64,000 nucleotides of DNA. Origin: an uncultured Bacteroidales bacterium. GTDB lineage: Bacteria > Bacteroidota > Bacteroidia > Bacteroidales > Paludibacteraceae. Every line of letters starts with the position of its first letter. Position 1 is the stretch's first letter. The notes beneath the pieces are model-generated. The model did no database searches. It was not told the DNA's origin and worked only from the letters and a program-made list of their open reading frames with translations. Both the position numbers and the translations under genes were made by a program. Below are positions 1 through 11,200 of this stretch, piece after piece. The stretch is from positions 121,456 to 185,455 of the forward strand of contig ONND01000004.1 of assembly GCA_900319105.1 (NCBI GenBank). The letters run 5' to 3'.

Positions 1-697
1 TAGGACTTCCTTCGGGTTTACCGATACCTACAACTATCACTTGGATGCCTTCCTCTTTGGCACGTTTGGCAACGGCTACGGCATCATCTTCGTGGTTCTC
101 GCCATCGGTGATCAGGATGATCGCACGGCTGGCGTCACTCTTCTGACCGAAGCAACGGATGGATGTACTCAACGCTTGACCGATGGCCGTTCCCTGTGTC
201 TTGATGAGTTCCGGCTTGATGGAGTTGAGGAACATCTTCGCCGATACATAGTCGCAGGTGATCGGCAACTGAACGAACGCGTCGCCGGCGAAAACCACCA
301 GACCCACTTTGTCGTTCACCATGTTATCCATCAGTTTGCTCAACATCTGTTTGGCGCGATCCAAACGGTTCGGCGCGACATCTTCGGCGAGCATCGAATT
401 GGAGATGTCGAGTGCCACAATCGCCTCTATACCCTGCCGTTTCTCCGTGCGCTCTGATTGACCGAACTGCGGCCGGGCGGCAGCGATGATAAGCAGCGTC
501 AGAGCAACCATCACGATGGCAAACTTAACCGTCGGACGTACGCGGCTCGCGTTCGGCATCAACTGCTCCATCAGCTCCGGATCGCCGAACGCCTCCAACT
601 GCTTTCTTTTCCGTATGGAATAGACCCAATAGGCTGCGATGAAAACCAAAACCACCGGCAGCAGGCCTAATACTTCTATATTTGCAAATCTAAACAT
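1..697 (-). CDS. batB: BatB, VWA-domain membrane protein (3' end outside window)
   Basis: Von Willebrand factor A protein of the Bacteroides aerotolerance (Bat) operon. The 232 codons present begin MFRFANIEVLG. They hold two hydrophobic segments (about residues 8-25 and 57-70), then a VWA domain with the MIDAS motif DISNS near residue 94 and the strand ILITDGENHEDD near the truncated end. The start at 697 gives a normal BatB N-terminus. The gene follows batA on the same strand and leaves the window on the left, where batC-E would be expected. Bat proteins are thought to work with the MoxR ATPase in envelope stress or protein folding; the biochemical role is not settled. The family call is firm; the truncation is only the window edge. 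Confidence 0.93.
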   Translation of the reverse strand, partial: MFRFANIEVLGLLPVVLVFIAAYWVYSIRKRKQLEAFGDPELMEQLMPNASRVRPTVKFAIVMVALTLLIIAAARPQFGQSERTEKRQGIEAIVALDISNSMLAEDVAPNRLDRAKQMLSKLMDNMVNDKVGLVVFAGDAFVQLPITCDYVSAKMFLNSIKPELIKTQGTAIGQALSTSIRCFGQKSDASRAIILITDGENHEDDAVAVAKRAKEEGIQVIVVGIGKPEGSP

Positions 698-700
698 CGT

Positions 701-742
701 CTTTTATCTTTTATCTTTTGTCCTTTGTCTTTGAGCGCAGCG
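701..742. repeat. Short tandem array between batA and batB
   Basis: Degenerate words cttttat, cttttgt and cctttgt are followed by a partial unit of the 23-25 base family (gtctttgagcgcagcggtc). Together they fill almost the whole gap between the batA stop (746) and the batB start (697). Confidence 0.7.
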
Positions 743-745
743 GTC

Positions 746-1738
746 TTAATTACTGATCGTTCTAATCACAAAATACCGTATTACCACTTCGAGCAGCAGG
801 CAGATGAGTGCCGCCATAAGGAACGGCGCGAAGTTCTCCGTGTGCTTGCTGTACTCGCGTACGCGCAGTTTGGTTTTCTCCAGTTGGTCGATCTGCTCGT
901 AGATACGCTTGAGGCTGGTGTTGTCGGTGGCGCGGAAATACTGTCCTCCGGTCGTCTCGGCGATGCGCCGTAAGGTGCCCTCATCGAACTCCGAATCCAT
1001 CGTCACGTACTGTACGCCAATTGGCGTATGAACCGGAACGCGGGTCTGACCGTAACTGCCGACGCCTACCGTATAAACGCGGATACCAAAAGTCTTGGCA
1101 ATCTCGGCGGCTGTCTGCGGGTCGATGTCACCGCGGTTATTGCTACCATCGGTCAACAAGATCACCACTTTCGATTTCGTCTGGCTGTCTTTCATCCGGT
1201 TGACCGCGTTAGCAAGACCCAAACCGATGGCGGTTCCATCTTCAATCATGCCGTATTCGACGGATTTGAAGAGGTTGACGAGCACGGCGTGGTCTGTCGT
1301 CAGCGGGCATTGCGTAAAACTCTCGCCGGCAAACACCACTAATCCGATCTGGTCGTTCGGGCGGGCGATCACGAAGTCAGATGCTACCTGTTTGGCGGCC
1401 TCCAGACGGTTCGGACGCAGGTCCTCCGCCAACATCGTTCCGGAGATATCGAGCGCCATCATGATGTCGATGCCTTCGGTGCTCTCCGATGACCATTTAT
1501 TGGTCAACTGCGGTCGCGCCAATGCCAAACTAAGCAAGATAACAACCGCCACACGCAAAATGAACGGCACATGTAATAGCCATATTCTCAGGCTCTTAGG
1601 CTGCGCTGCCAATACGCGTGTGTCCGAGATCTGTACACTTGCATCCGATTTACGCAGCTCGTAGAGATACCAGCCGATGATCGGAATCAGCAGAAACAGC
1701 AGAAATAAATATCCTGGGTTTGCAAATGTCATAATCAT
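746..1738 (-). CDS. batA: BatA, VWA-domain membrane protein
   Basis: A VWA protein of 330 residues, the usual BatA size. Membrane segments lie near residues 9-26 and 60-74. The VWA domain carries an intact metal-ion site, DISGT at 97-101, and a later ILLTDGSNNRGD strand. A C-terminal hydrophobic helix (about 308-326) anchors the end, so the VWA domain is probably held between membrane anchors on the periplasmic face. The start could be MIMTF at 1738 or MTF at 1732; both lie in a short repeat array. It sits between a small membrane gene and batB in the MoxR-DUF58-Bat order, which supports the assignment. Confidence 0.93.
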   Translation of the reverse strand: MIMTFANPGYLFLLFLLIPIIGWYLYELRKSDASVQISDTRVLAAQPKSLRIWLLHVPFILRVAVVILLSLALARPQLTNKWSSESTEGIDIMMALDISGTMLAEDLRPNRLEAAKQVASDFVIARPNDQIGLVVFAGESFTQCPLTTDHAVLVNLFKSVEYGMIEDGTAIGLGLANAVNRMKDSQTKSKVVILLTDGSNNRGDIDPQTAAEIAKTFGIRVYTVGVGSYGQTRVPVHTPIGVQYVTMDSEFDEGTLRRIAETTGGQYFRATDNTSLKRIYEQIDQLEKTKLRVREYSKHTENFAPFLMAALICLLLEVVIRYFVIRTISN

Positions 1739-1739
1739 T

Positions 1740-1773
1740 TACTATTTTGTCATTTACCATTTGGTCATTTATG
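1740..1773. repeat. Short tandem array (tttgtcattta words)
   Basis: Words of the form catttaccatttggtcattta fill the gap between the batA start and the stop of the preceding gene. Confidence 0.65.
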
Positions 1774-2722
1774 CTTGGGGTGCCTCTTCCTCCCCTCCTT
1801 TTAGGGAGGGGTCGGGGGTAGGCCTCGTCTCTTGGACAAACTCATACGCCGTCGTCAACGCCATTTCGTTCTCGTCCGGCGTCGTGTGCCATTTGGCAAA
1901 CTTCACAAGGTCAGCCAATTGTAGCATCTTACGGAGTTTCTCGTAGAGCGCTTTCCCATCATTAAGCGAAGCGTCACCATTAATCAATTCACCATTTAAG
2001 AGAATTGGTTTCAATTCACGCAAGGTCTCGTCAGAGGTCTTTTCCGTACTCTGTACGTCAAACCGGCGGCTGATATACTCGCGCACGACATCGGTCAGTT
2101 CGGTCTGGTATTCTTTGACCTTACCGTCTTTCCAGATCTTCTGTGCCTTGATCTCATCGAGTTTCTCCAGCGCCACTTCGTCAGCCGGACGCAACAGCTC
2201 CGGATCAATCGGCTCTTCCTCCGGCTTGCGGTTCTTCTGATACCAGCGCCACAGATACCATCCGCCAACAGCTAATAGCAACAGGACGATAGCCAACAGC
2301 ACCCATCGGAAAATGCCCCACCACCAGATCGGCGCTTTCTCGATATCTTTGATATCGGTAATAGCGAGCGTGGTATCGACCTCGAAAGGCTGCACGATAT
2401 TCAGCGCCATCGGTTCGGTCCGGAAAGTGTCTTGACCGCATACCACTGTGATCGGGTTGATGGAGAATAAACTGTCCTTAAAACTGGTCAGCGTCAGGTA
2501 TTGGTTGAGTTGGATTCGTCCGTCGCTCAGCGGCAGGGTATCGACGATCGTCTTATCGACAATCTCAATCCCGTCCTGCAGCGTCTCGCCGAAAACAGGC
2601 ATCTCCACACGCTCTGACTTTTCTTGCGTCACTTGCAGATGGAGGTCTGTCTGGTCGCCGATCATCAGACTCGTCGAGTCGATACTCGCGCTGACTACTA
2701 TCGCTAATAAAATACTTAACAT
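1769..2722 (-). CDS. Bat-operon membrane protein (DUF4381/BatI-like position)
   Basis: A 317-residue protein placed between the DUF58 gene and batA, where Bacteroidales Bat operons often have an unnamed membrane protein. The N-terminus is a short hydrophobic leader (MLSILLAIVVSASID). A beta-rich periplasmic part follows, then one strong membrane helix near residues 130-158 (WWWGIFRWVLLAIVLLLL), then a charged cytoplasmic tail containing VREYISRRFDVQSTEKTSDE, typical of this position. Two repeat insertions are visible. One encodes LLNGELINGDASLNDG (DNA 1956-2006). The other forms the C-terminus, RPTPDPSLKGGEEE (DNA 1791-1822). The start lies beside a repeat array, so it is less certain than the frame. 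Specific function is unknown. Confidence 0.8.
   Translation of the reverse strand: MLSILLAIVVSASIDSTSLMIGDQTDLHLQVTQEKSERVEMPVFGETLQDGIEIVDKTIVDTLPLSDGRIQLNQYLTLTSFKDSLFSINPITVVCGQDTFRTEPMALNIVQPFEVDTTLAITDIKDIEKAPIWWWGIFRWVLLAIVLLLLAVGGWYLWRWYQKNRKPEEEPIDPELLRPADEVALEKLDEIKAQKIWKDGKVKEYQTELTDVVREYISRRFDVQSTEKTSDETLRELKPILLNGELINGDASLNDGKALYEKLRKMLQLADLVKFAKWHTTPDENEMALTTAYEFVQETRPTPDPSLKGGEEEAPQA
1791..1822. repeat. GC-rich palindromic element, in frame
   Basis: Two inverted halves (tcccctcctt / ttagggagggg) are followed by a tcgggggtagg tail. It is the first of nine similar copies in the window and encodes the last residues of the Bat-operon membrane protein. Confidence 0.85.
1956..2006. 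repeat. Tandem array in frame (accattaa/ttaa words)
   Basis: Degenerate words around caccattaatcaattcacc, of the kind otherwise seen between genes. They are read here as LLNGELINGDASLNDG inside the cytoplasmic tail of the Bat-operon membrane protein. Confidence 0.6.
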
Positions 2723-2853
2723 ACAATGAATAATTCACAATGTACAATTCACAAAGGGTTTGCAGAGTTTAGTACTGACTTTTAAGACCTGTACGGACAA
2801 ATATTTTTGTACAAAACTTTTAGAAAGCTTTGTTAATTGTTAATTATTAATTG
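2723..2853. repeat. Spacer with two tandem arrays
   Basis: This 131-base gap separates DUF58 from the next gene. At 2831-2862 there is an array of ttgttaat/tattaat words that starts at the DUF58 stop codon. At 2723-2752 there are words of the form aattcacaatgtac. No gene or clear promoter was seen. Confidence 0.7.
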
Positions 2854-3741
2854 TTAATTTTTAAAAAGCATCATGAGCTTTTTCACATAGTCCTCATCCG
2901 TACGGATGGAAACATGGTTCATGCCGGTTTTGTTGTACATCTCTGTCAATGCCTCTTGCTGCTTGTTCCATGCTTGGGCATAGGCCTCACGTACCGAACG
3001 AAGGCTGGTGTCTGTCCATACACGTGCACCGGTCTCCGGATCGCGCACCTTGAGTAACCCTACATCCGGCAGCTCTGTGTCACGACGGTCGTAGATCTGT
3101 ATCGCGTTCAGGTCGTGCTTCCGGCTCGCGATGGTTATTGGGTCGGTTACTCCCTTCCCTTTAGGGAGGGGCTGGGGGTAGGCTCCTATAAAATCCGAAA
3201 TGATAAACGCCGTGCACCTCCGTTTCTGGGCGTTCGTCAGGAATTGCAGGGCGGCATTGATATCAGTGCCGTTATGCTCGGGTTCAAAAGAAAGCAACTC
3301 GCGGATGATGTGCAGCACGTGGCTCTTTCCTTTCTTGGGAGGGATGAATTTCTCTACCTGGTCGGAGAAGAAGATTACACCCACCTTGTCGTTGTTCTCG
3401 ATCGTTGAGAAGGCGAGGGTGGCGGCTACTTCGGCCGTCGTGTCGCGTTTCATCTGGCTAACCGTTCCAAAGTTCCGGCTGCCGCTGACATCGACGAGCA
3501 ACATCACCGTTAGTTCTCGCTCTTCTTCATAGATCTTGATGTACGGGCGGTTCATCCTTGCCGTCACGTTCCAGTCTATCGACCGTACATCGTCGCCGGG
3601 TTGGTACTCGCGCACCTCGCTGAACGCCATACCACGACCTTTGAACTGGCTGTGGTATTCGCCTGCGAAGATATTCTTGCTCAACCCGTGAGTCTTGATC
3701 TCTATCTTCCGAACCTTTTGTAATAATTCTTCTGATGTCAT
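2854..3741 (-). CDS. DUF58 domain protein of the MoxR-Bat operon
   Basis: A 295-residue soluble protein with the DUF58 core: QFKGRGMAFSEVREYQPGDD near residues 32-51, then SIDWNVTARMNRPYIKIYEEE. A VWA-like fold follows, with LLVDVSGS as the metal-site motif near residue 86. It sits directly downstream of moxR, the standard pairing in which a MoxR ATPase acts with DUF58 and VWA proteins. A palindromic repeat inserts about a dozen residues (YPQPLPKGKGVTDP, near 205-218) between the strand ending SDFIGA and the conserved RKHDLNAIQIYD segment. The rest of the domain looks intact, so the gene is probably functional. Confidence 0.92.
   Translation of the reverse strand: MTSEELLQKVRKIEIKTHGLSKNIFAGEYHSQFKGRGMAFSEVREYQPGDDVRSIDWNVTARMNRPYIKIYEEERELTVMLLVDVSGSRNFGTVSQMKRDTTAEVAATLAFSTIENNDKVGVIFFSDQVEKFIPPKKGKSHVLHIIRELLSFEPEHNGTDINAALQFLTNAQKRRCTAFIISDFIGAYPQPLPKGKGVTDPITIASRKHDLNAIQIYDRRDTELPDVGLLKVRDPETGARVWTDTSLRSVREAYAQAWNKQQEALTEMYNKTGMNHVSIRTDEDYVKKLMMLFKN
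3151..3182. repeat. GC-rich palindromic element, in frame in DUF58
   Basis: Inverted halves tcccttccct / ttagggaggg are followed by gctgggggtagg. It is nearly the same as the copy at 1791-1822 and is read through as YPQPLPKGKGV. Confidence 0.85.
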
Positions 3742-3746
3742 AATAA

Positions 3747-3778
3747 TCTAGATTTCTAGGATTCTAGAGTTCTAGTGT
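3747..3778. repeat. ctag-rich tandem array
   Basis: Repeated words ctagatt, ctaggat, ctagagtt and ctagtg lie just upstream of the DUF58 start. Confidence 0.65.
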
Positions 3779-3794
3779 ATTCTTCGTTTTTGAA

Positions 3795-3881
3795 TTTTTC
3801 GTGAGAGGATTTGGTTTTTCCGGTGAGGGAGTTATGGGGTCCATAATGACCGAACCGAAAAGCCATAGACTCCACGAAAAA
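3795..3881. other. Long imperfect hairpin between moxR and DUF58
   Basis: Nested inverted repeats: tttttcgtg (3795-3803) with cacgaaaaa (3873-3881); tggtttttc with gaaaagcca; cggt with accg; ttatgg with ccataa at the tip. It fills most of the moxR-DUF58 gap and could be an mRNA processing or attenuation structure. It is not a simple terminator, because the downstream genes belong to the same operon. Confidence 0.6.
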
Positions 3882-3890
3882 ACAAAAACC

Positions 3891-4886
<996 letters not shown>

Positions 4887-4947
4887 AGTATAATGTAATT
4901 ATAAATTTTCTGTTAATCCTTATGCAAAAACTGTGCCAAACTTCTCT

Positions 4948-5030
4948 TTCTATCGTCTTTTGTCTATCGTCTTTCGACTTTTGTCTATTGCCTTTCGTCT
5001 TTTGTCTATTGCAGGCGGATTGTATCCGCC
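4948..5030. repeat. gtctttt/gtctatt tandem array ending in a hairpin
   Basis: The divergent gap 4887-5251 (365 bases) holds an array of words gtcttttgtctatcg, gtctttcg and gtctattgcc (4948-5010). A perfect small hairpin follows, ggcggat-tgt-atccgcc (5014-5030). At 5105-5118 there is a short palindrome, cactct-tt-agagtg. The plus promoter at 5157-5187 lies further on. Nothing in the gap looks like a gene. Confidence 0.7.
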
Positions 5031-5156
5031 GCTTACCCTTCTTTCTCCTTTCTCTTTTTCCCGAAATCTTAAAAATAGACCATTTTGCAAACTCTATTTA
5101 GCAACACTCTTTAGAGTGAGGCTTAATAATCGTATGCTTTTTCATAAGATTTGCTC

Positions 5157-5187
5157 TTGTGTACTTGACAAAAAAGCTGTAATTTTG
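5157..5187 (+). promoter_or_regulatory. Bacteroides-type promoter for the giant surface protein
   Basis: A TTG at 5157-5159 lies 20 bases before TAATTTTG at 5180-5187, matching the TTG...TAnnTTTG primary sigma consensus of Bacteroidetes. The leader before the start at 5252 is AT-rich, as usual for a phylum that rarely uses Shine-Dalgarno sites. Confidence 0.75.
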
Positions 5188-5251
5188 CACTCGATAAAAA
5201 ATGGGCTTTTTTGAACCCTAAAATCGTAATAAATTTAATATAAATATTAAT

Positions 5252-8200
5252 ATGAGTAAATTTTTTCAACGTCTTTCAGTCTTAGGAGCAATCATTTTGC
5301 TTCCTTGGACGATGACCGCGCAACAGTTACCGAACCCGAGTTTCGAAGACTGGAGCGGTGAGAAGTTCGACGGTAAGATCCAGCCCGCAAGTTGGCATGC
5401 CTCGAACGTAGAGCAAGTGGGCTTTAAGTTTAACTTTGCTCACCAGGAAGCCGGACACACCGGTAACTATAGTATGATGGTACAGGACCAAGACGTCGGT
5501 GCTGCAGGTATCACCGAGACCTCGCCGGGTTATTTCTCACTCGGCCAGCCTTGGGTGTACCTCGAGAGTATTACCAAGATCAGTCAGGCTACCGCAGGTA
5601 CCGCCGGTGGTGTGTCCTGGAAATACCGTCCGGATTCGATGTCCGTCTGGATTCGTCGTACGGGTAGTAACAACGACAAAGAGGATTTCTATCTTCTCTA
5701 TTACGCATGGTCGGGTACAGCCGTGGGTAATAAGTTCAAAGGTAAGAACGGTAACTGTACCTCGGTTACCAAGACCGATGAGGAGTCCGACGTTCGTCTC
5801 GCGCTGAACTACAACGAGTGTGGTACGGCTACCAAGGCGAACCAGATTGCCGAAGGTATGTGGCGTGAGAAAAAGACCTATTCCAACTGGACCAAGATCA
5901 CCGTGCCTATCTTCTATTTCAACGATGACAAACCGACGAAGATGAATATCATCTTCTCGGCCTCCAACTATCCTAACTTCCGCGCCAACAGTGGTCTGTA
6001 TGCCGGTAACTCCCTTTACGTCGATGACGTAGAGATGATTTATTCGGCGAAGATCCAGAAACTTTATATCGGCGACAAGGATAAGGAATGGAAAGGTTTT
6101 GACCCTAATACGGAGGAGATCCAGACTTATTCGTTAGGAGAGACAGCTACTTCTATCCCTGCTATCTTCGCTCGCCGCGGTGCCGGTTCACTTACGAACG
6201 CAAGAGGTACTACGGTTGCCTTCAAGGGTCGTCTCTTGGAGGAGGGTGCCGGCAAGGAGATGCAGATCGTTTATGGTGACTTGGAGAACAAACCGACGAC
6301 CATCACGGTCAAATCCGAGGATGGTAAGTCCCAGATGGTATATAAGATTCAGTTCCAGCGTGCGCCGAGTACCAACGCTACCCTTGCTGAGGTGTTCGTA
6401 AACGGTATTTCTCTGGCGGATTTCCGTCCCGCGCAGACCAACTACACCGTAGAACTGCCGTACGGAACGACAGCAGCGCCGGTACTGACTTATACCCCGG
6501 CAGAGGATGCACAGACCGTAGCGGTGAACCAGGCTACCTCGCCGACAGGTACCGCCACGATCACCGTGACCGCTGCTGATGGCACCACCAAGAAGACTTA
6601 TACCTTCAATTTCAAGGTGGCTCAACTGAGCGACGTCACCCTGAAGGATATAAAGGTGAACGGAAAGTCCATCCCGGGCTTCTCGCCGGCACAGGCTGTA
6701 TATAAGGTCTCACTGCCTACATCGACTACTGCGGCTCCGACCATCGAGGCCGTTTCGGCGTACGACAAGGGGGCTCAGACGATCACCATCACTACGCCTA
6801 CTATCGATCAGATCAAAGCCGGAAACGCACAAGCGCAGATCCGTGTTTCCGCTCCGGCGGCTACCAGCGAGAAAGTATATAAACTGAACTTCAAGATTGA
6901 GGAGTCGTCCTATTCCTATCTCGCTGATTTGCAAATCGATGGGGAGCAAGTGGCATTCACGAACCCGTCTAAACAAGGAGACTCGACGCAGATCGCTTTC
7001 GATCCCGAGGTAACGACTTATTATGTCAACCTCAAGATGGGTACAAGCGAGTTGCCCAACATCCTCTACACGCCGGGTGATGAGTTCCAGACTATTACCC
7101 GCGAGGATGCCGGTATTGACGGAACGACCCGTATTACCGTACTGGCAGGTAATAAGTCCGACCAAACGGTGTATAAACTCGTTTTCTCTACCGAGAAGTC
7201 TGAGATCTCAACCCTCTCAGGTATAGAAATCGATGGCAAACCGCTTGCTGGCTTCTCGCCCGATGTTACCAATTACAGCTACGAACTGCCGATCGGTACG
7301 ACTACCTTGCCGGTAATCAACCCGATTGCGCACGACGAGTTCCAGACGATCAGTATTACCACGGGCGGACTGAACGGTAAGACCCGTATCTCTGTTACCG
7401 CCGGTAATGGTAATACCACCAATTATTATATCGCTTTCTCTGTTAAGAAATATGACGATAATACGCTCAAGAGTCTGAGCGTCGGCCCGTACTACTCCTT
7501 GCAGGACGAGAACTTCAATCCCATCACGTTCGACCCGCTCCGCAATGACTACTACGTGAAGTTGGAGAAAGACTCCCTGCCTACGGTTCAGTATGAACTG
7601 CAGAGTGTCGAGTTCCAGGATACAGTGGTGATCTATCCTACCTCTTCCAACGGTAAGTATAAGATCACCGTTCGTCCGCGTAATGGTCTGAGCCGTACAT
7701 ATACGATTCAGTTCGTTTATCGCAAATCGGATAATGTGGCGCTCAAGATGATCTACATCGCGGATCCTATTAAGCAGGACACCGTTGCTCTTCCGGGCTT
7801 TGCACCGGATAAGATCGATTACACCTTCACGCTTGACACAGGTGCTATCGTGATGCCGGAGGTGCTCTTTGATCGTTCCGAGGCTTCGCAGGTAGTGACT
7901 ACCACTTGGGATAAGGATAACAAACGTGTCGTTCGTATCTCCGTTGTGGCAGAGAGTGGCGCTAAACGAACCTATAAGATTAAGTTCATCGTTCCGTCCG
8001 CTGCCAGCACGCAACTGAGTAATATTCAGCTCGTGGAGAACAACGATACCATCAACTTGCCTGGCTTCAAGAAGGATGTATATGAATATACTTATCCGCT
8101 GAGCACCGAGACTTGCCCGAAGATTATTACTATTAAGGCGGTTGAGGATCAGCAGGTAACACTTACTGCTCCTTATGCCGCAGGTATAGCTACCATCATC

Positions 8201-11200
8201 GTTAAGATGGATGAAGGTACATCGCAATACACCATTGATTTTGTCAAGGCTCCGGCTGAGACGGTGCAGTTGAACGCTATTCTGATTGATAACAAGCCTC
8301 TGAAGGACTTCAAACCGACCCAGCTGAACTACGCAGGCTTGACCTATCAAGACCAGTTGCCCAAAGTGGAGGGCGTCGTTTCGAATGCAACCGTGGAGCT
8401 ACGCTGGAAAGGGGATACCGCTTTCTTGAATGTACAAGACACGATCGGCAACAAAGTGATTTACTCTGTGGCCTTTACCCGTGAACTGTCCGGCGATAAT
8501 AGCCTCCAAGGTATTTATGCGGATGGCGTCCTCATTGACGGATTCGTAAAGACCCAACTGAACTACACCTACGATCTGCCTGCAGGAAGCACCTATCCGA
8601 CGTTGACCTATGAGGTGGCTAAGAGTGCAGAAGTAGTCTTCTTCGGTCAGGTCGCAGACGGCAAATGGGCTGTCATCGTTAGTGCAGAGAACGATGAGAA
8701 ACAGACCTACACCGTGCAGTACAACATCGCCAAGTACAACGATGCTACGCTGGTGAATATGGAGTTGGCTGGTTTTGCCTTAACTCCGGCCTTTGACTCG
8801 AATACGTTTGAATACTCGGTTACGATTGACGAAGGTGCTGAACTGCCCAAACTGACGGTAGAAACCCGTCCGGGACAGACGATCCTCCAAAACAACGCCA
8901 GCGATACCTTGCAGCAAGTGATTGTCTTTGCGGAAAGCGGCGCAAATAAGATATATACAGTTAACTATACACGTAAGCCGAGTAGCAATGCGTTGTTGGC
9001 GAATATTCTTATTAATGGCGACAGTCTTGAGGGCTTCGAACCGACTAAAGAGAACTACACTGACTCCCTGGATCGTCATACGCAGGTAGTGCCGAACGTC
9101 TTCCCGATAGGTCAGTTGTCTAACCAGACTATCACAACCTACTTCAGCCGTCCGAACGGCGTGACACGTATCCACGTAGTAGCGCAAGATGGTACGTACA
9201 AGGATTACTCGATTGCTTTCCCGATGCGTAAGTCGAATAATTCGCTCTTGGGCGACCTCTATCTCGATTCCGAGGACGCAGAGATTAAGTTTAAACCTGC
9301 TACTACGGACTACGAGGTCATCCTCCCGTACGAGGCTACCGCGTGTCCGAAGATGGTTTACGAGAAAGCAGAACCCGAACAGCGGATTGATGTTATCTCT
9401 CGTTCTATCGGGGATACCAGTAAGATCATCGTAACGGCTGAGAACGGTAGCGCGCGCACGTACAATATTATATTTAAGCGCGAGGTGCTCAAGACCCGCA
9501 ATCTCCTTTCTATGATCCGTATCGTAGAACTGGATCAGGAACTGAGCCTGAAGAATAAAGACCAACGCGATTTCAATGTAGAGATGCCGTTTGGTTCCCG
9601 TTCGCTCACGGTAGAGTACGAAAAGATGTACCCTGAGCAAACCGTCTTCATCCAGCCGGGTGGCCTCAAAACGCCGACGATCATTACCGTCAAGGCGAAT
9701 AACGATTCGATTGCCGATGAGGTCTATCGTATTATTCCGTCTGTCCCGACTGCCGACCCCGCTGTCCTCACGGATATCAAAGTGAACGGCGTGACCATCG
9801 CCGGCTTTGAACGCGAACAATTCTCCTATATCGTAAAAGTGACGGACAAGCCGATTCTCCGCTATACCCTCAACAAGGGCGCCGAAATCAATATCCTGGA
9901 TCAGACATCCAAGCACTGGAAAGCGGAAGTGACCTACGGCGCGCGTACCAACACCTACGAAGTTTGGTACTACTACGAGAATGACGTCGTGCCGAATATG
10001 GATTTTGCACAATGGTCTAACGCAAGCACCACGACATCCGCAAAGAAACCGACGGGGTGGCACGTATTGGCAGATTTCGCACCGTCTTATACGTATGCAT
10101 TAATTACTTTCACCCCCGGCGATGAAGTAAAACAAGATGGATCCAATAGTGTGGCATATCTGCATACGCAATATAATAGTGCTCCTCTTGCAGGCTACGT
10201 ACCGGGTTATATGACGCTTGGAGAGATGGAGTACCACTATCAGCGGTGGGGTAGTAGTTCCTTCTCTGTCACAGGTGGTATAACCTTCCGTAACACGCCG
10301 GATGAAATGTCCTATCGCATCAAGGTGGATAAGGTGAATAATAACGCTCGTGTCCTCTATAAACTCAATGGTAGCGGTGGAGACACCACTTTGGTGCACG
10401 AAGAGGCGAAGACCTCCGGCTATGTAACACGTACAATGAATCTGACAGAAGCCAATAACATTGCGGATGAGCCGACACAGTTGAATATTACCTTTAACTC
10501 CTTTGACTCCGAGTCCGGTAAAAACGGAACCGCAGGTGGTGAAGCCAAGATGTATGTGGATTGGATGAAGCTTGCCTTCAACCATACCTTGACTTCGATG
10601 AAGGCAAATGGTTTGGCGGCTACCAAATCCGGCAATGCGTTCGAGGTAACGTTGGATAACTCCGAGTATATCGAGAAACCGATCCTCTCCTTCACGGGTG
10701 AAGTGGCTGACCAAGCACGGGAGGTCGTATGGGCTGCACCGACCAAGGATGCGGACTTCGAGATCCGCACCGCAGACATCCGTAACTGGGCGGAGAACGG
10801 GGTGGACTTTAGCAACTATACCCTGACCGTTAAACGTCCGTTGGATGAGGTGAATGTGCTGAGCACACTTCTTGCTGCCGGTGACACGATGAATACCTTC
10901 AATCCGGCGACTACGAACTATACGATCACAATCCCGTCGTCGCAACGTAACCTCCCTGACCTGCAACCGATCCCGGGTTCGTCACTCCAGACTGTTACTT
11001 CCGTTTATAACGAGACCGACTCCACCATGACCATTACTGTCACGCCGGAGAAGGGTGCTGTGAAAGTATATACCGTTAAGTTTGTAACTGCCCTCAGTAA
11101 CGATGTAACTCTGAAGTCTCTCACTGCCGAAGGTATTACCTACGATCCGGAGCAGAAGACGTATGATATCACCGCTGAACGTCTGCCGCTGATCGCCTTC

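Noticed and set aside
2723-2853. tRNA or small RNA in the gap
   Set aside because: Only AT-rich repeat words; no cloverleaf or terminator.
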